Assembly (NCBI GenBank): GCA_002245135.1
Contig: NGBS01000639.1
Span: 1 to 45,824 of the forward strand
Length of the DNA: 45,824 nucleotides
Source: Proteromonas lacertae
Taxonomy: Eukaryota > Sar > Bigyra > Opalinata > Proteromonadidae
Direction of reading: 5' to 3'
Shown here: in pieces, positions 11,029 through 22,531 of the stretch
Position numbering within the stretch: position 1 is the stretch's first letter
How the letters are laid out: each line of letters begins with the position of its first letter
Made by a program: the position numbers and the translations under genes
Notes under the pieces: model-generated
What the model was told of the DNA's origin: nothing
The model's input: the letters and a program-made list of their open reading frames with translations, nothing else
Database searches by the model: none

Positions 11029-13432
11029 TTACCAACAACAAGGACAAAATGGACAAAATGTCTCTCTTTTAGACTTTTTAAATCCTTTATTCTTTCCATT
11101 ATTATTACTAGGTGGAGGTAAACCAGCAGCATATCTTTTAACTGAACTTTCTATATCACTATTCTCAAATCCAAGATTAACTAACAAATATTCATATATC
11201 TTTATAGGAGTGCATGATTCAGAAAATAACATTTCATTATCAACATCTACTTTATATTTATCTTCAATTAAAGCACTTAACTGTGTAAGACTTAAACTAT
11301 CAACTCCTAAAGCAAGAAATGTATCATTCACATTAGAAATTGGATTTTGTAAAACATTCTTTAGATCTTTTATATATTCAACATAGATTTCATCTGAATT
11401 CATTGTACTGATATTTACTTCAGCTTGTGGATGGATTTTGGCTGAACCATTATCACAAACAGCTGTTGGATTTTCATTCACTGTATTAACTGTATTAACT
11501 GTATTAGGTGTATTATTATTATTATTCTTTGTAGAGATTAATACTTTCATTTTCTTTTCTAAATAATCTTGTTTGCATTTATTTCTAGATATTTTACCAC
11601 TTGTTGTCTTAGAAATTGTTCTTGGAGGAATTAATACAATATCATCACAACTTATCCCATGTTCTTGACTTATACTTGATAATAACTGAACAGACAATGA
11701 CTTTACATCTTTTACACCATCTTTTATTTCTGCCATTATAACTAAAGATTCTTCACCATCATCTTCAATCTATATAAATATATATATATATATATAATAT
11801 TTTATACTGAAAATGCAGCTACACATCCACCTCTTATATTTGGATTATTTTCTACTGTATGTTCTAAATCTTGAGGATAGTGATTTCTACCTCTTATAAT
11901 AATCAAATCCTTCTTTCTACCACATATAAATAACTCCTCATTATGAATAAACCCTAAATCACCTGTTCTTAAATATTCACCACTATCTTTATCATTTAAT
12001 TTAGCATGGAAATCTTCTTTGGATAATTCTTCTAAATTGTAATATCCATCTGCTTTAGATGGACTATTGATCCATATCTCACCTACTTCATCTTCGCCTA
12101 ATGATTGTAGTTGATTAATATCAACTATCTTTAGATCAATAGATGGATTTTTATTTGGTTTTCCACAACCTATTACCAATGTATAAGGAGTAGTATTATC
12201 ATCATCTTTGATTATTTCTACTTTACTTGTAGTTTCAAGAACTTGTTTATTTACTTTTAATTTCTGTTTTCCACCATCACATACATATACAACATGCTCT
12301 GCTAAACCATATCCAGGTTTCATTGCTTCAGGTTTAACTCCATATTTACCAGTTACTTCTAAAAACCGGTTTACTGCTAATTCCGTTACTGGTTCAGCTG
12401 CATTAAACATATGTTTTAATGATGATAAATCTAATTCAATATTTTGTGTTAATTTCCTTGCTGTTAATAAATAAGCGAAATTGGGAGCTTGGATATGAGT
12501 TGCATGGTATTTTGATATTAATTGTAACCATAATGGAGGATTCTTTATAAATGTAATAGGTGACATGTAATATCCTGTTCCTCCACAATACATACAACTT
12601 AAAAATGAACCAATTAATCCCATATCATGATATTGAGGAAGCCAACTAACTACGATTGTATCATCACCTGCTTCTAATGATTTAACAATAGTGTTGATAT
12701 TGTGAGCAAGGTTTTTGTGTCTAACAATAACACCTTTTGGAGCTGAAGTTGATCCGCTAGTGTACTGTAAGAATGCAATATCTTCACCAGTTGCTGAATC
12801 TAATATTATTTCATTTTTACCTATTTAAAAATTAGAATTATTCAATTATACTTTTGTCAGATATTACTGGTAATTCATTATCTGTTATTATCCACCTCAT
12901 ATCTGGCCATTTAGCACCTGATGAACTAAAGAATGATTTCAATCCACCTAATTTTTTAGCAGTAATTATAATCTGTATCAGTTAGACATACTTCAGCTTT
13001 AGAACTCTCTTGTACGGAGGAGAATAAGTACATATGATTTTTAAGCTTGGTAGGATCTGGTGGAAATACTGGAACAGGAATTACATTCGCTCTTAAACAA
13101 GCAACAAAGGCAATGAAAAAACCAGCTGATGGAGGATATACTAACATAACTGTAGATCTTTCTGGAATATTCCAACTATTGGATGTTTTAATAATAAATA
13201 GAATTAATACCCTTCTTCTGAACGAATAACATAAGCAAGATCTTTTGTCTTTTGATCAAAATCCTATTCATCAATAAACTCGGAAAATATACTGTATATG
13301 TCATTTGAACAATTTCTTCACCTTTATCGTTGAGATATGTAATTATTCTCTAATAACCAATGAATATGAATAGTATACTTTGTTTTCTTTGTTTTTCACT
13401 AGATAATTCCATCTTTCAAGAAATAGTTCCAT
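11029..13432 (-). CDS. Fatty acyl-AMP ligase fused to acyl carrier protein
   Basis: This is a six-exon gene with ATG at 13432. Introns are 13350-13378, 13264-13292, 13176-13210, 12821-12851 and 11770-11807. The N-terminus (MELFLERWNYLVKNKENKR) leads into a FAAL-type adenylation domain. It shows the P-loop FLQYTSGSTSAPKGV, SWLPQYHDMGLIGS, PGYGLAE, YLRTGDLGF and GRKKDLIIIRGRNHYPQDLE. FAALs activate fatty acids as acyl-AMP and load a carrier protein, and here a carrier domain follows in the same chain with the phosphopantetheine serine in LGVDSLSL. The protein ends in a cysteine cluster (CPFCPCCW) that might be lipidated. The exon sum is one base out of frame: near 12957 the frame shifts between CLTDTDY and AKKLGG, so there is one indel, real or an assembly error. 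FAALs are mainly bacterial, so an old transfer is possible. The product and pathway are not shown. Confidence 0.85.
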
Positions 13433-13557
13433 CGTTATTAAAATTTTAAAATCGTGTTATAACAAGCCTTATTTGCTTGAACTTTTTTGTATTTTTATGT
13501 ATTGTTATTTTCATACTAATAACAACAAAATTCAAAACTAATATATAATTAACTGAT

Positions 13558-15152
13558 TTATTCAAGATCATCAGTATTGATAATTTCACCTCCAACTCCA
13601 AGAACAACAGTTTTTGGCTTACTTGACATTCCTTCAATATCACATCCTAAATCTCTCAAAGCTGCAAATGTATATGGTATTAAATCTGGATATTTTTCAT
13701 GTAAAGTTCTGATTGTTGATTCACAGTTGTTTATTAGTAATTGTGACCTATATTCAGGAGTTCTTGAAACTAAATTTCTTAATGCGATAGCAAGACTATA
13801 TAATATAACTATAAATTACTATACATGTTTAATAATTCTAGGATTATCCATATGAGTAGATAAAACACCAACAATTCTTGTTCCTAACGATGTTTCCATT
13901 ATTTCATGTACATGTTCAGGTTGTCTCAATGTCACTCCTGCAATAACTTGTAAAATACCACAAATTATATTGTTATTAGTTTTATAATGATCCAACAATC
14001 TCAATAATAAGTCTAAAAATAGTCTATTTTCACATGCCATTTTTTTATTCTCGTCACTTCTCACTAATCTAATCATACTATTTAAAGAGTTGTTTATTAC
14101 TACTTTATCTTCCATATGATTGTTCATTATATTAATTAGCAATGCAATTATACTTGTACCTCCTTGCTTATTGATATCTTTACAATATTCCTCTTTTGCA
14201 GCAATTACACCAATAGATTGACATAGAATAGGTAATAACTCCTCATTTTCAGATTTAGTCTATGTATAATACAAATATACTCAATATTTATTATACTTTT
14301 AATAAATTATAACAGGTTAAATGCAATTTATGATCATCACACATCCTAACAGAGTTTGCGAAGGCTTGAGTAGTTCCATCCGTTATATCATCATCTCTAC
14401 AGAATGTATTCATACAGTACAACACTTGAATAAGCACAGAATCATTATAAGATTCATATTGATTCAATAAAACAGAGAGTGTTTTTAAGAAGTTATTTTG
14501 ACAGAATTGCTTCTTATTCTTTTCACATTTGTAGCATAAACTATAAATTGCTCGTAAAAGTGATTCGATTATTTCATAATTTGTTTTATATTTTTCCATC
14601 ATTTGCATTAGGAGTTGAGAGAGTTCACTGAATTTTCCACCTTGCTTTTTAGTTTCCACTAATATAGTTAATATATATATATATATATATATACAGGATA
14701 TGCTAAGAACATTTGACAAACAATTCAACGAATCATTCAAACTATCAGAGTTCATTTCATTTAATGCTTTTACTACATCAATCATAGACTGTACACCTTC
14801 ATTGGTAGTAAGGATATTCTTTTCGTCTGATAATGCTGTTTGATTAATAACTTCAAAGGCATCTTTTAATGTATCTACCAAGTCTTTGTTAATCATGAAC
14901 TGGTGAAGAGTTTGAATTGCTTCTAATACAACATGTCTTGGTTTGTTATCTTCAGATCTTTCTGATGGCGCAGTTTTTATTATATTACTCAAATCAACAC
15001 CTATTTCAATACAAATAAAAGAGTATAGCAATACCCATTGTTTCGAATTGTTCTATTGCGTCTTTAACAGCTTCTTCAGGTGACATATCAAAATCTTCGA
15101 TGTTTTGATTCACACATTCATCAAAAGTTTCTTGAGTAATAACCTTACTCAT
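13558..15152 (-). CDS. ARMC6: Armadillo repeat protein ARMC6
   Basis: A five-exon gene of 487 codons starts at ATG 15152. Introns are 15001-15034, 14659-14694, 14260-14296 and 13796-13819, and the exons sum to 1464 nt, exactly in frame. The start ([20 protein letters not shown], then [16 protein letters not shown] and [10 protein letters not shown]) is the characteristic ARMC6 N-terminus, and the end keeps the family's [11 protein letters not shown]. Between them lie helical armadillo repeats. The length matches animal ARMC6 (about 475-500 residues). ARMC6 is conserved across eukaryotes, but its role is poorly defined. The gene is convergent with nothing; it lies upstream of the FAAL gene on the same strand and diverges from the IQ-motif gene across 185 bp, which must hold both promoters. 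Confidence 0.88.
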
Positions 15153-15337
15153 AGAGTTAAGTAAAAATTTTTAAAATTTCGGTTTGATATAGTCGAGTCG
15201 AGCTCAAGTTAGAAAGGGCTGGAATTCGTTATTCTAATAGAAAAAATATTCAATATAAATCTATTCTGCATTAAAAACATCACTTTAATATTTTATTGAT
15301 TATGTCTGTTTGCTAATATTTTTCAAAGTAAATAAAA

Positions 15338-16496
15338 ATGGCTAGTTGGCGTAGAAATGAAAGAGACTCTCTTGACAGAAGCTCGATGGCATGTTCCAGT
15401 ATATTAGCTAGTGAAGGTTCATGTTTATCTCCCAAAGCGAGACAAGTTAGTTATGCTCAAGCAATGAATGTACTAAAGTGTAAATGCTCTCCATCCAGAG
15501 AATACAGACAAATCTCAACAAGAGATACAAATATATCAATTCACACAAAAAATAATTCAAAATCTAAAGCTAGTAGTAGAACTGAATATCAATCATTAAT
15601 TAGTTCTAATAGTGTAAAGAATATACTGATTAATGTGGGATCTCAAAGAAACTATTTACGTAGAACTATTGTATAATTAATATATAATATAATATTAGGA
15701 TGAAAAAGTTCATAATCCAAACAATGCTGCAATTTTAATTCAATCTGTATTTCGTCGTTTTTATGTATTTCGTTGTTTCCAAAAGGAAGAGACTAACAGA
15801 ATTGTATATATAAACTATTAATTATTGTATATAAAATAGGAAGGAAAACACATTATAATTCGAGATTGTCTAGATAGGAAAGGGTGTTGGGGAGATTATA
15901 TACCCAGCAATAGTAGTTACTATATCCGATATTATAGTAAAGTAACAAAGGATATTATGCAATTAGTGAATATAATGAGAGATACATTTGTATTATTACT
16001 ATCTAATCTATTTTTATAGAGTTCTCCTCATATGATAGAAACTATTTTTTCAATATTTTTCACCTGCCTTCAAAATCCAAACCCAAATTGTGATTTTATA
16101 AATATGGAAGATGCTGCTTTATTATTAATAGATATAATCCAACTGCCTATCACAAGGAAAGAGTTAATAGGAGATGGTGGACTTTTGTGGCTATTACCTC
16201 ATACTGGAATTATTTATATGAATGATCTGTACAGATGGTATCTTTTATTTTGTCAAACACATAATGTTGAAAAGAAGAGTTGGCTTGATGGATTTAAGAA
16301 TTTTTTCGCTTCTCCTTTACCTGATAGATTTTTAAATGCGTTTATCAAATATAGAAGTAGTTTATTTGATTTGGTACTTAATTTAAAGAAATATGACTTG
16401 GTACATAAACCAAGATTTCGCTGTAGGTTCTGTGGATTGACAGCTACTAAACCATTAGAGCTGGCAAGACACATTGTGCAATATCACAAAGAATAA
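15338..16496 (+). CDS. IQ-motif and C-terminal C2H2 finger protein
   Basis: A four-exon gene of 354 residues, with introns at 15671-15698, 15804-15839 and 15990-16019; the exon sum (1065 nt) closes exactly. The N-terminal 110 residues are Ser/Arg-rich and probably disordered. Exon 2 holds an IQ-like motif (AAILIQSVFRRFYVFRCF), a likely calmodulin or light-chain binding site. The middle is helical (TIFSIFFTCLQNPNPNCDF, LLWLLPHTGIIYMNDLYRWY). The C-terminus is a single C2H2 finger (FRCRFCGLTATKPLELARHI, ending VQYHKE). I do not recognise the family. The combination of IQ motif and terminal finger suggests a calcium-linked scaffold, but this is inference. Confidence 0.8.
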
Positions 16497-16631
16497 ATTA
16501 TAGGATTTGTGTAATTTCTAATCTTTTAACTCATTTGCATGTGTTTTTATGCTTGCTAGTTGCAAATAATCGTATTCCATTCAAAAAATTTAAAAAAGAT
16601 GTTTACTACTCTTAAAATCCTCATTCAGTTT

Positions 16632-17048
16632 TAATTTCCTACATATTTATATAAAAATTCATACAATTAACTTATTTAAACGACTTTCATCTTTGTTTAT
16701 CTTTCATTCATCTTTTAAATCAAGAAAATTCATTTCGATTTTGATAATGTCATTTACATGTATCATTTACATTTTCATTCTTTTCAAACTCATTTCATCA
16801 TTATTTCTATTCTAATTTAGTTTTTAGTATATTTATAAGTATATCTACATATTGATAGGTAATATAAGAAAAATAATGATTGTTTAGTAAATATCGCAAT
16901 TTGTTAGTAGATAAAATTATACAACAACTTAATTAAAATAGAGAATTTATAATTGAATGAAAATTCAGAATATAAGATGATAGAAATGAAATACAAAATA
17001 ATACATGAAAATACATAACAATACAGTATAAAAATTTGATAAAAAGAA
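16632..17048 (+). promoter_or_regulatory. Shared upstream cassette, copy B
   Basis: This non-coding block is almost identical to 25874-26288 and clearly related to 6097-6511. Near-identity continues through the first exon and the pseudokinase exon of the two downstream genes. It probably holds the promoter and leader of the pseudokinase-LRR gene. The stretch from 16497 to 16631 has no feature. Confidence 0.7.
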
Positions 17049-19402
17049 ATGAATGAAATGAGAGAGAATATGAAAAAAAATGAACCGAATTTGGAAGTAT
17101 CTACTATACTGTATTTGATTTATACATGTAGATAAGAAGAGAAGTGAAATTGCTGAAATGTAAGAGTGTTTATGAAGTAAAAATGTTAAATGAAATGAAA
17201 ATCATAAAAATATATGAATTGAAGAAGATTCCAAATAATAAATTGATGAAATATAAAGAGAATATGTTAATGATCGAAAATTTAAGTGATAAATATATGA
17301 AAAGTGAAATGAAAATGAGTGATGATAATAACTATGTAATGATTAATCGAGATAAATATGATATTGATTTAAAATATCTAATATACAATAGTGAGAATGA
17401 AATATCCGTGAATGATGTGATATTATCAATATGTGAAACAATGAATATATTAAATGAGAATGAAATATATAATATGAATTTGAAAAGTTCCAATATAATA
17501 AATAAAAATGGTTTAATGAAAATGTGTGATATTAGTTTAAATGAATTGAGAAATGAAGATGAAATGAGAATAGAAATGAGTAATATAGAATATATAAGTT
17601 ATGAAGAGTTGAATGGATTAGAATATGATGATAAAAGTGTGATTTGGTCAATTTGTTGTATATTATATGAAATAATTTGTAAGAAATTACCATTCAATGA
17701 AGATGATAATGTGAATAAAACAATGAAGAACATAATAGAATGTAAATGGAAAGTAAAAATCTGTATAAATCCATTCTATTACAATATTCTATCCCAAATC
17801 TTCGTAAAAGAAAAATCAACTCGAATGAGTATAAAAGAATTGTATAAAGAAATGATCAAGATGAGTGAAATGTGGAGAGATGAAGAAAATGATGTAATGA
17901 TGTGTAAAGAACGAAAAGAAATGTTATTGAATATTGATTATTTACTAGAAATAACACCATTTAATCTTCAATCAGAATATTATCTTCAATATAATAGATA
18001 TGAAAGTATAAATAATATATTAAGGATAATCTTGATTATATTTAAATAGAAGTTAGAGATTGTTTAATAGATTCTTACAACAATAAACCTAGTGATAGAA
18101 TATTATCAATATTATTGATGATGGAATTATACAAAGAAGATGAATCAATAAAAGACAGATTGAAATTTCAAATTTATCACAAATGTAAAGAAAAAGAAAA
18201 AGAATATTATTTAGATGAAGAGATGTTTAATATTAATACTGGCGGTTGGAATAAATCGAAGATTTATATACATTCATGTATGATGAATTTATGTGAAGAA
18301 TGTATGGATTTTTTATTCAGAATATTGAAGATAATCAATCCAACACTGTTGCAATTTTGTATAATCATAATCATTACAAATTATATAGACTATTATAAGC
18401 CAACCATAAATCAATCATTATTTGCGTCTTTATTCTCTCAATTATCAAATCTACAAGAATTGGATTTATCTGAATGTAATATTTCTTTTGATTTTGTTAA
18501 ATCATTTGTTAAATCAATTTCATATATGAAATTGAAATATGTAAATCTTCAATGTATCAATTTGTTTTATTATTGTTTGAAATAGCTAATCCAATTGGTC
18601 CAAAAGGCTTCAAATTATTGCTTCCATATTTACATTTATTAATAGACAAAGATAATGAGTTGAATCTTTATGAAATGGATTTAGATGATGAATCAATGAT
18701 ACTATTATCAGAAGAATTATATAAATATCCAAATCTTCAGAAAATAGATATTAGATTAAACTGGAATATCTATTCAAAAGGATTAAAAGCCTTATTATTC
18801 TCTAAATTTCCTTTATCAAAAGTGAATTTTGATATTAATAAAAGGAAATATATATTAATAGATAAAAAAATTCCCAAATTAATTATATACATACAAGACA
18901 ATGATAGACTAAATTTAAGTGATTTAAGGATTGATGATGATTTTTTCAAAACCTTTATTTCATTAAGATTAAATGAATTTAATGAAATAAGATATCTAGA
19001 TTTGAGTAGTATAATATGATATTTTTCTATTGTTTAGATAATAAACTTACACATAAAAGTGTTGAATTACTGATTAAAAATTTATCTTCATTTAAAAAAC
19101 TTAAACATCTTGAATTATATGGAAATGAAATAGGTGATGAAGGCATGAAAATATTATCACCATATTTACATTTATTAAATTATTGTAGAATAAATTGCTC
19201 AAGTATAATTGTTGTTATATAATATGTGATAGATATGGGATTATCTTCAGTTGGATTAAAGTATTTGTTAGATGGATTAAAGACAATAAATGATGAGATT
19301 GAAATTGATATAAGCAATAATAATATTGATCCTGTCATTAAAATGGTGAATGAAGAAAATAAAAGCGTCATCAAATGGAATAATATTGTTTATTTATCAT
19401 AA
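17049..19402 (+). CDS. Pseudokinase-leucine-rich repeat protein 1
   Basis: A seven-exon gene of 711 residues. Introns are 17097-17131, 18006-18049, 18359-18388, 18554-18585, 19009-19037 and 19185-19232, and the exons sum to 2136 nt, exactly in frame. Residues about 30-290 resemble a protein kinase: the catalytic loop is YNMNLKSSNIIN where HRDLKPxN is usual, the DFG position reads CDIS, and the C-lobe keeps WSICCILYEIICKKLPF. The catalytic and metal-binding aspartates are therefore missing. Residues about 390-700 are leucine-rich repeats of the RNase-inhibitor/cytosolic type (LQELDLSECNIS, NPIGPKGFKLLLPYL, LKHLELYGNEIGDEGMKIL). No signal peptide or membrane helix is evident, so it is probably cytosolic. 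A sensor or scaffold role is inferred. Its closest relative is the gene at 26289. Confidence 0.85.
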
Positions 19403-19632
19403 TAGATAGTTTTTATATTCAAAATATAATAAACTCACACATTCTATCTATTATATACATTATTAATTATTTATTTGTTTATTATTATTGGTGGAGGTCG
19501 ACATTTGATTGGAGTTATTAAATTATTTATCTCACCTTTATTATTATTATTATCAATTACATCATCTTCTTTCATTTCACTTTTTTCTTCTTTTACTTTA
19601 CACAAAATTGGACTTTTTAATATATCAATTTA

Positions 19633-22034
19633 TTATATCAATTTATTAGATTCATTATTACTATTACTATTACTATTAGTATTATTACTATTTCCATTTT
19701 CATTCATATTTCCATTTGTACTTATTTTACTTAATCTTTTACTTCCACTCATCATACTTCTACGACTGCTACTGCAACTACTACTTATTCGACGACTTCG
19801 ACCACTTATACTTCCATTCACTGGCTCTAATTTACGTTTTAATAGTCGAACTGTTAACTCATATCGTTTCAATTTTGCATCATAACTCAAATTTTCACTT
19901 ATATCTTTATCTTCCTCATCTAACATACTACTATATCTATTCATAAATTTATCTTTATCTTCATCTTCTTTCTTTATTATACTTTCATGAATATGATATT
20001 TTCGACATAAACTTTCACCATATCTTTCTGTATGATAACATGTTGTTAAATTTGCTTCGATTGATAAATTCATTTGACATAAATTTATTCCACCATATTT
20101 AATTCGACATAAGTTACATACATTCACTGAAGGACATTTACTTTTTCCACATTTATCTTCTATTGAAGGAGATAATACTGGAGGAGGTTCACAATAATCA
20201 TTTGGAATTATTTCTGTTGAAGGATAATAATCTTCTTCATCTACTTGACTTATTGTTGAATCATCTCGATCTTCTTCATTACTTCGTTCATTTGATAAAT
20301 CACTATGCATTAAAAATGTTGAAAATGATTTTAAATATTTCTTTTCTCGTTTATCTCGATGGTCTTGAACATTATGATAGAATTCTTTATCTTTTTCCCA
20401 ATCTACTTCACAAGTTCGATTTCGTAATTCATTTACAAATTCATCTCCTCGAGGAACATCAATTCCTTCATATCGAGGAGCTTTACTTCCACTTCGATTG
20501 ATTTTTGACTCTGCAATTTGCTGTCTAGCTCTATACATCATATTCTCCATCACTGCAAATTGATTCACTTTCTTGATTTTCTTTACTGGTTTCTTTACTA
20601 AATGAATTCTAAATATACCTCGACGATCAACTCGACTTCCTTCTTTACCTTCTCTCATTTGATCTAATTGCTTTAATATTAATCGATGTGTATCACTCAT
20701 CGCAGGAGCCATATAAACACCTTCATGTTCAAAGAATACATGAGCTAAATTATGAACTGGTTTACCTTCTAATAACTGACACTGAATATTATCAGGATGA
20801 CTTATTCTCCATACTGTCAGTGGAGCTATTAATTGAGTTTTAGATATGTGATAATCAATATCTCGGATTATATCAGCATCTACTTCTGGTACATATGCAC
20901 GAACTATTATTACAATTATTATATATATTTATATATATACTTGGTTTTGGTATTCCAACTAATTCAGCTGTATTGTTATTACTACTACTTTCTATCTTTA
21001 CTTCTTTATTCTCTTCACCACGATGGATTACTGTTTCTATCACTGGTGGTTCATATATTTGAACACCAATCACACTACCTGCTTTCCAATCAGGTGTACC
21101 AGGACCACTAGTTACTTTTAACCATACTTTATCACCCCATTTTACTGCTGCATCAGAAAATGGATTTCCTAATTGAATAATCTATTTAAATAATATATAT
21201 TCTATCAATAGATACTTCAAAGTTAAATATTGCTCTAGGATCAACCATTGGTTTATGTACTGATCTTATCCACTCTCTACATCGAAATTGACTATTTCTT
21301 TCACTTATACATAACCAATCCATATCTCTAACCTCAATTGCTATTGAATTACCATAATATAAGATTTCAGCTATATATTAATATTATAATAATTATATTT
21401 ATAAATATACATGGATCATCTAACATATCATCTTGACATAAGCAATGCTCATGACTAATTTTATTCAATAACGTTGATCCCATTCCATTATTGATTAACA
21501 CTCTTTCTGTTTCATCAGGAAGAACTGTCGTATCAATTTTAGCTATTCTATCAAGTTTATCTATTATTGTAGCTTGTTGAGTTTGACTATTTCATTATAA
21601 CAACTTAAAAACTATACAATCTTCCTAAATGCTTTCCACAAGATGAAGCTGATTTTCTACTTGCTATTGAATCTCTTTTTATTTTCGGTAAACTACGACT
21701 GTGAATCTAAAAGACATATTATTATAAATATCAAAAATAATACTGTCCGAGATGGACTTCCAAGCATTGTTTGAACGTTGATAGTACTTTTAATCTCTTG
21801 GTCTCCATACAACACATTTGAGAGATGTCCTCCAGTTGTCATAGATTTTATTTCTCCGTTTGATGTATCTCTAATAATTAAGCAATAAAATTATATGAAA
21901 TACATTGAATTCCATATTCTCACTTTTCTACCAAATGAGTTAGGATGTCTTCCTTTAGCTATAGCACGATGATATCTTACCAATTTTTTTCTTTGATCTT
22001 CATTATCATCAGATAAAAACTTTTGTTGATGCAT
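19633..22034 (-). CDS. Unrecognised 729-aa protein, intact
   Basis: A seven-exon gene with ATG at 22034. Introns are 21871-21903, 21707-21743, 21587-21617, 21371-21410, 21182-21215 and 20904-20940; the exon sum (2190 nt) closes exactly, which strongly supports the model. The N-terminus reads MHQQKFLSDDNEDQRKKLVR. A Trp-containing region (YGNSIAIEVRDMDWLCISER, QFRCREWIRSVHKPMVDPRA) looks like a folded domain, followed by AAVKWGDKVWLKVTSGPGT and APLTVWRISHPDNIQCQLLE. The later part is charged, with a Cys/His cluster (CGKSKCPSVNVCNLCRI) and a Ser/Asn-rich tail. No known family was recognised. It diverges from RPB10 with only 87 bp between start codons, so the two probably share a promoter region. 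Confidence 0.75.
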
Positions 22035-22121
22035 AACTGTAACGTTAAAAAACAAAACCAGGTAAATTACATCAAATTGACATTCTTACATTCTCTTTTT
22101 CATTTTTGATTTTTCTCATTA
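22035..22121. promoter_or_regulatory. Bidirectional promoter between the 729-aa gene and RPB10
   Basis: Only 87 bp separate the two divergent ATG codons, so both promoters must lie here or overlap the genes. The text is AT-rich with a T-rich run before the RPB10 start. No classical element was identified. Confidence 0.45.
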
Positions 22122-22394
22122 ATGATAATTCCTGTAAGATGTTTTACATGTGGTAAAGTATAAGATGCTTTTACTTATTCATTTTATAGGTAATTGGTAA
22201 TAAATGGGATGATTATTTACAGATTTTAGCTTCAGGTGATATGACTGAAAGGTATAATTACGAGAATCTATATGATTTTACATAGTGCTGCTCTTGATAA
22301 ATTAGGGTTAAGAAGATATTGTTGTCGTAGAATGATTTTAGGACATGTAGATTTAATCGAGAAACTGTTGAACTATTCAATTAAGAGAGCATAA
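22122..22394 (+). CDS. RPB10: RNA polymerase subunit RPB10 (ABC10-beta)
   Basis: This is the smallest clear gene in the window: 68 residues over three exons, with introns at 22158-22189 (32 nt) and 22252-22285 (34 nt). The coding sum of 207 nt includes TAA. RPB10 is the zinc-binding subunit shared by RNA polymerases I, II and III and helps assemble the RPB3/RPB11 platform. The protein begins [20 protein letters not shown], with zinc cysteines C7 and C10. It continues to [14 protein letters not shown] with C45 and C46, then [14 protein letters not shown]. Length and every hallmark match the family. Two introns in so short a gene show how intron-dense this genome is. It converges with NAA25, 137 bp between stops. 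Confidence 0.96.
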
Positions 22395-22531
22395 TAATTT
22401 TATTTTCCGTTGTTATTTAGCCATGTGTTTTTACTGTAGTAATTTTCAAGAAGTTTCACTTTATCAACCCCCAAAAACTCAATCTATATACTTTTAAAAT
22501 AATAATAATATTGTTAATTTCAATAATAAAT

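Noticed and set aside
12208-12474. 88-codon plus-strand frame
   Set aside because: It is antisense to the conserved FAAL adenylation domain, with no ATG context or known motif.
19475-19946. Hydrophobic plus-strand frames resembling membrane proteins
   Set aside because: They are antisense to a Ser/Asn-rich tail, where AAT/AGT codons read as Leu/Ile/Phe on the other strand.
20163-20501. Open frame on the plus strand rich in Leu and His
   Set aside because: It is the antisense of the last exon of the 729-aa gene, whose seven-exon frame closes exactly.
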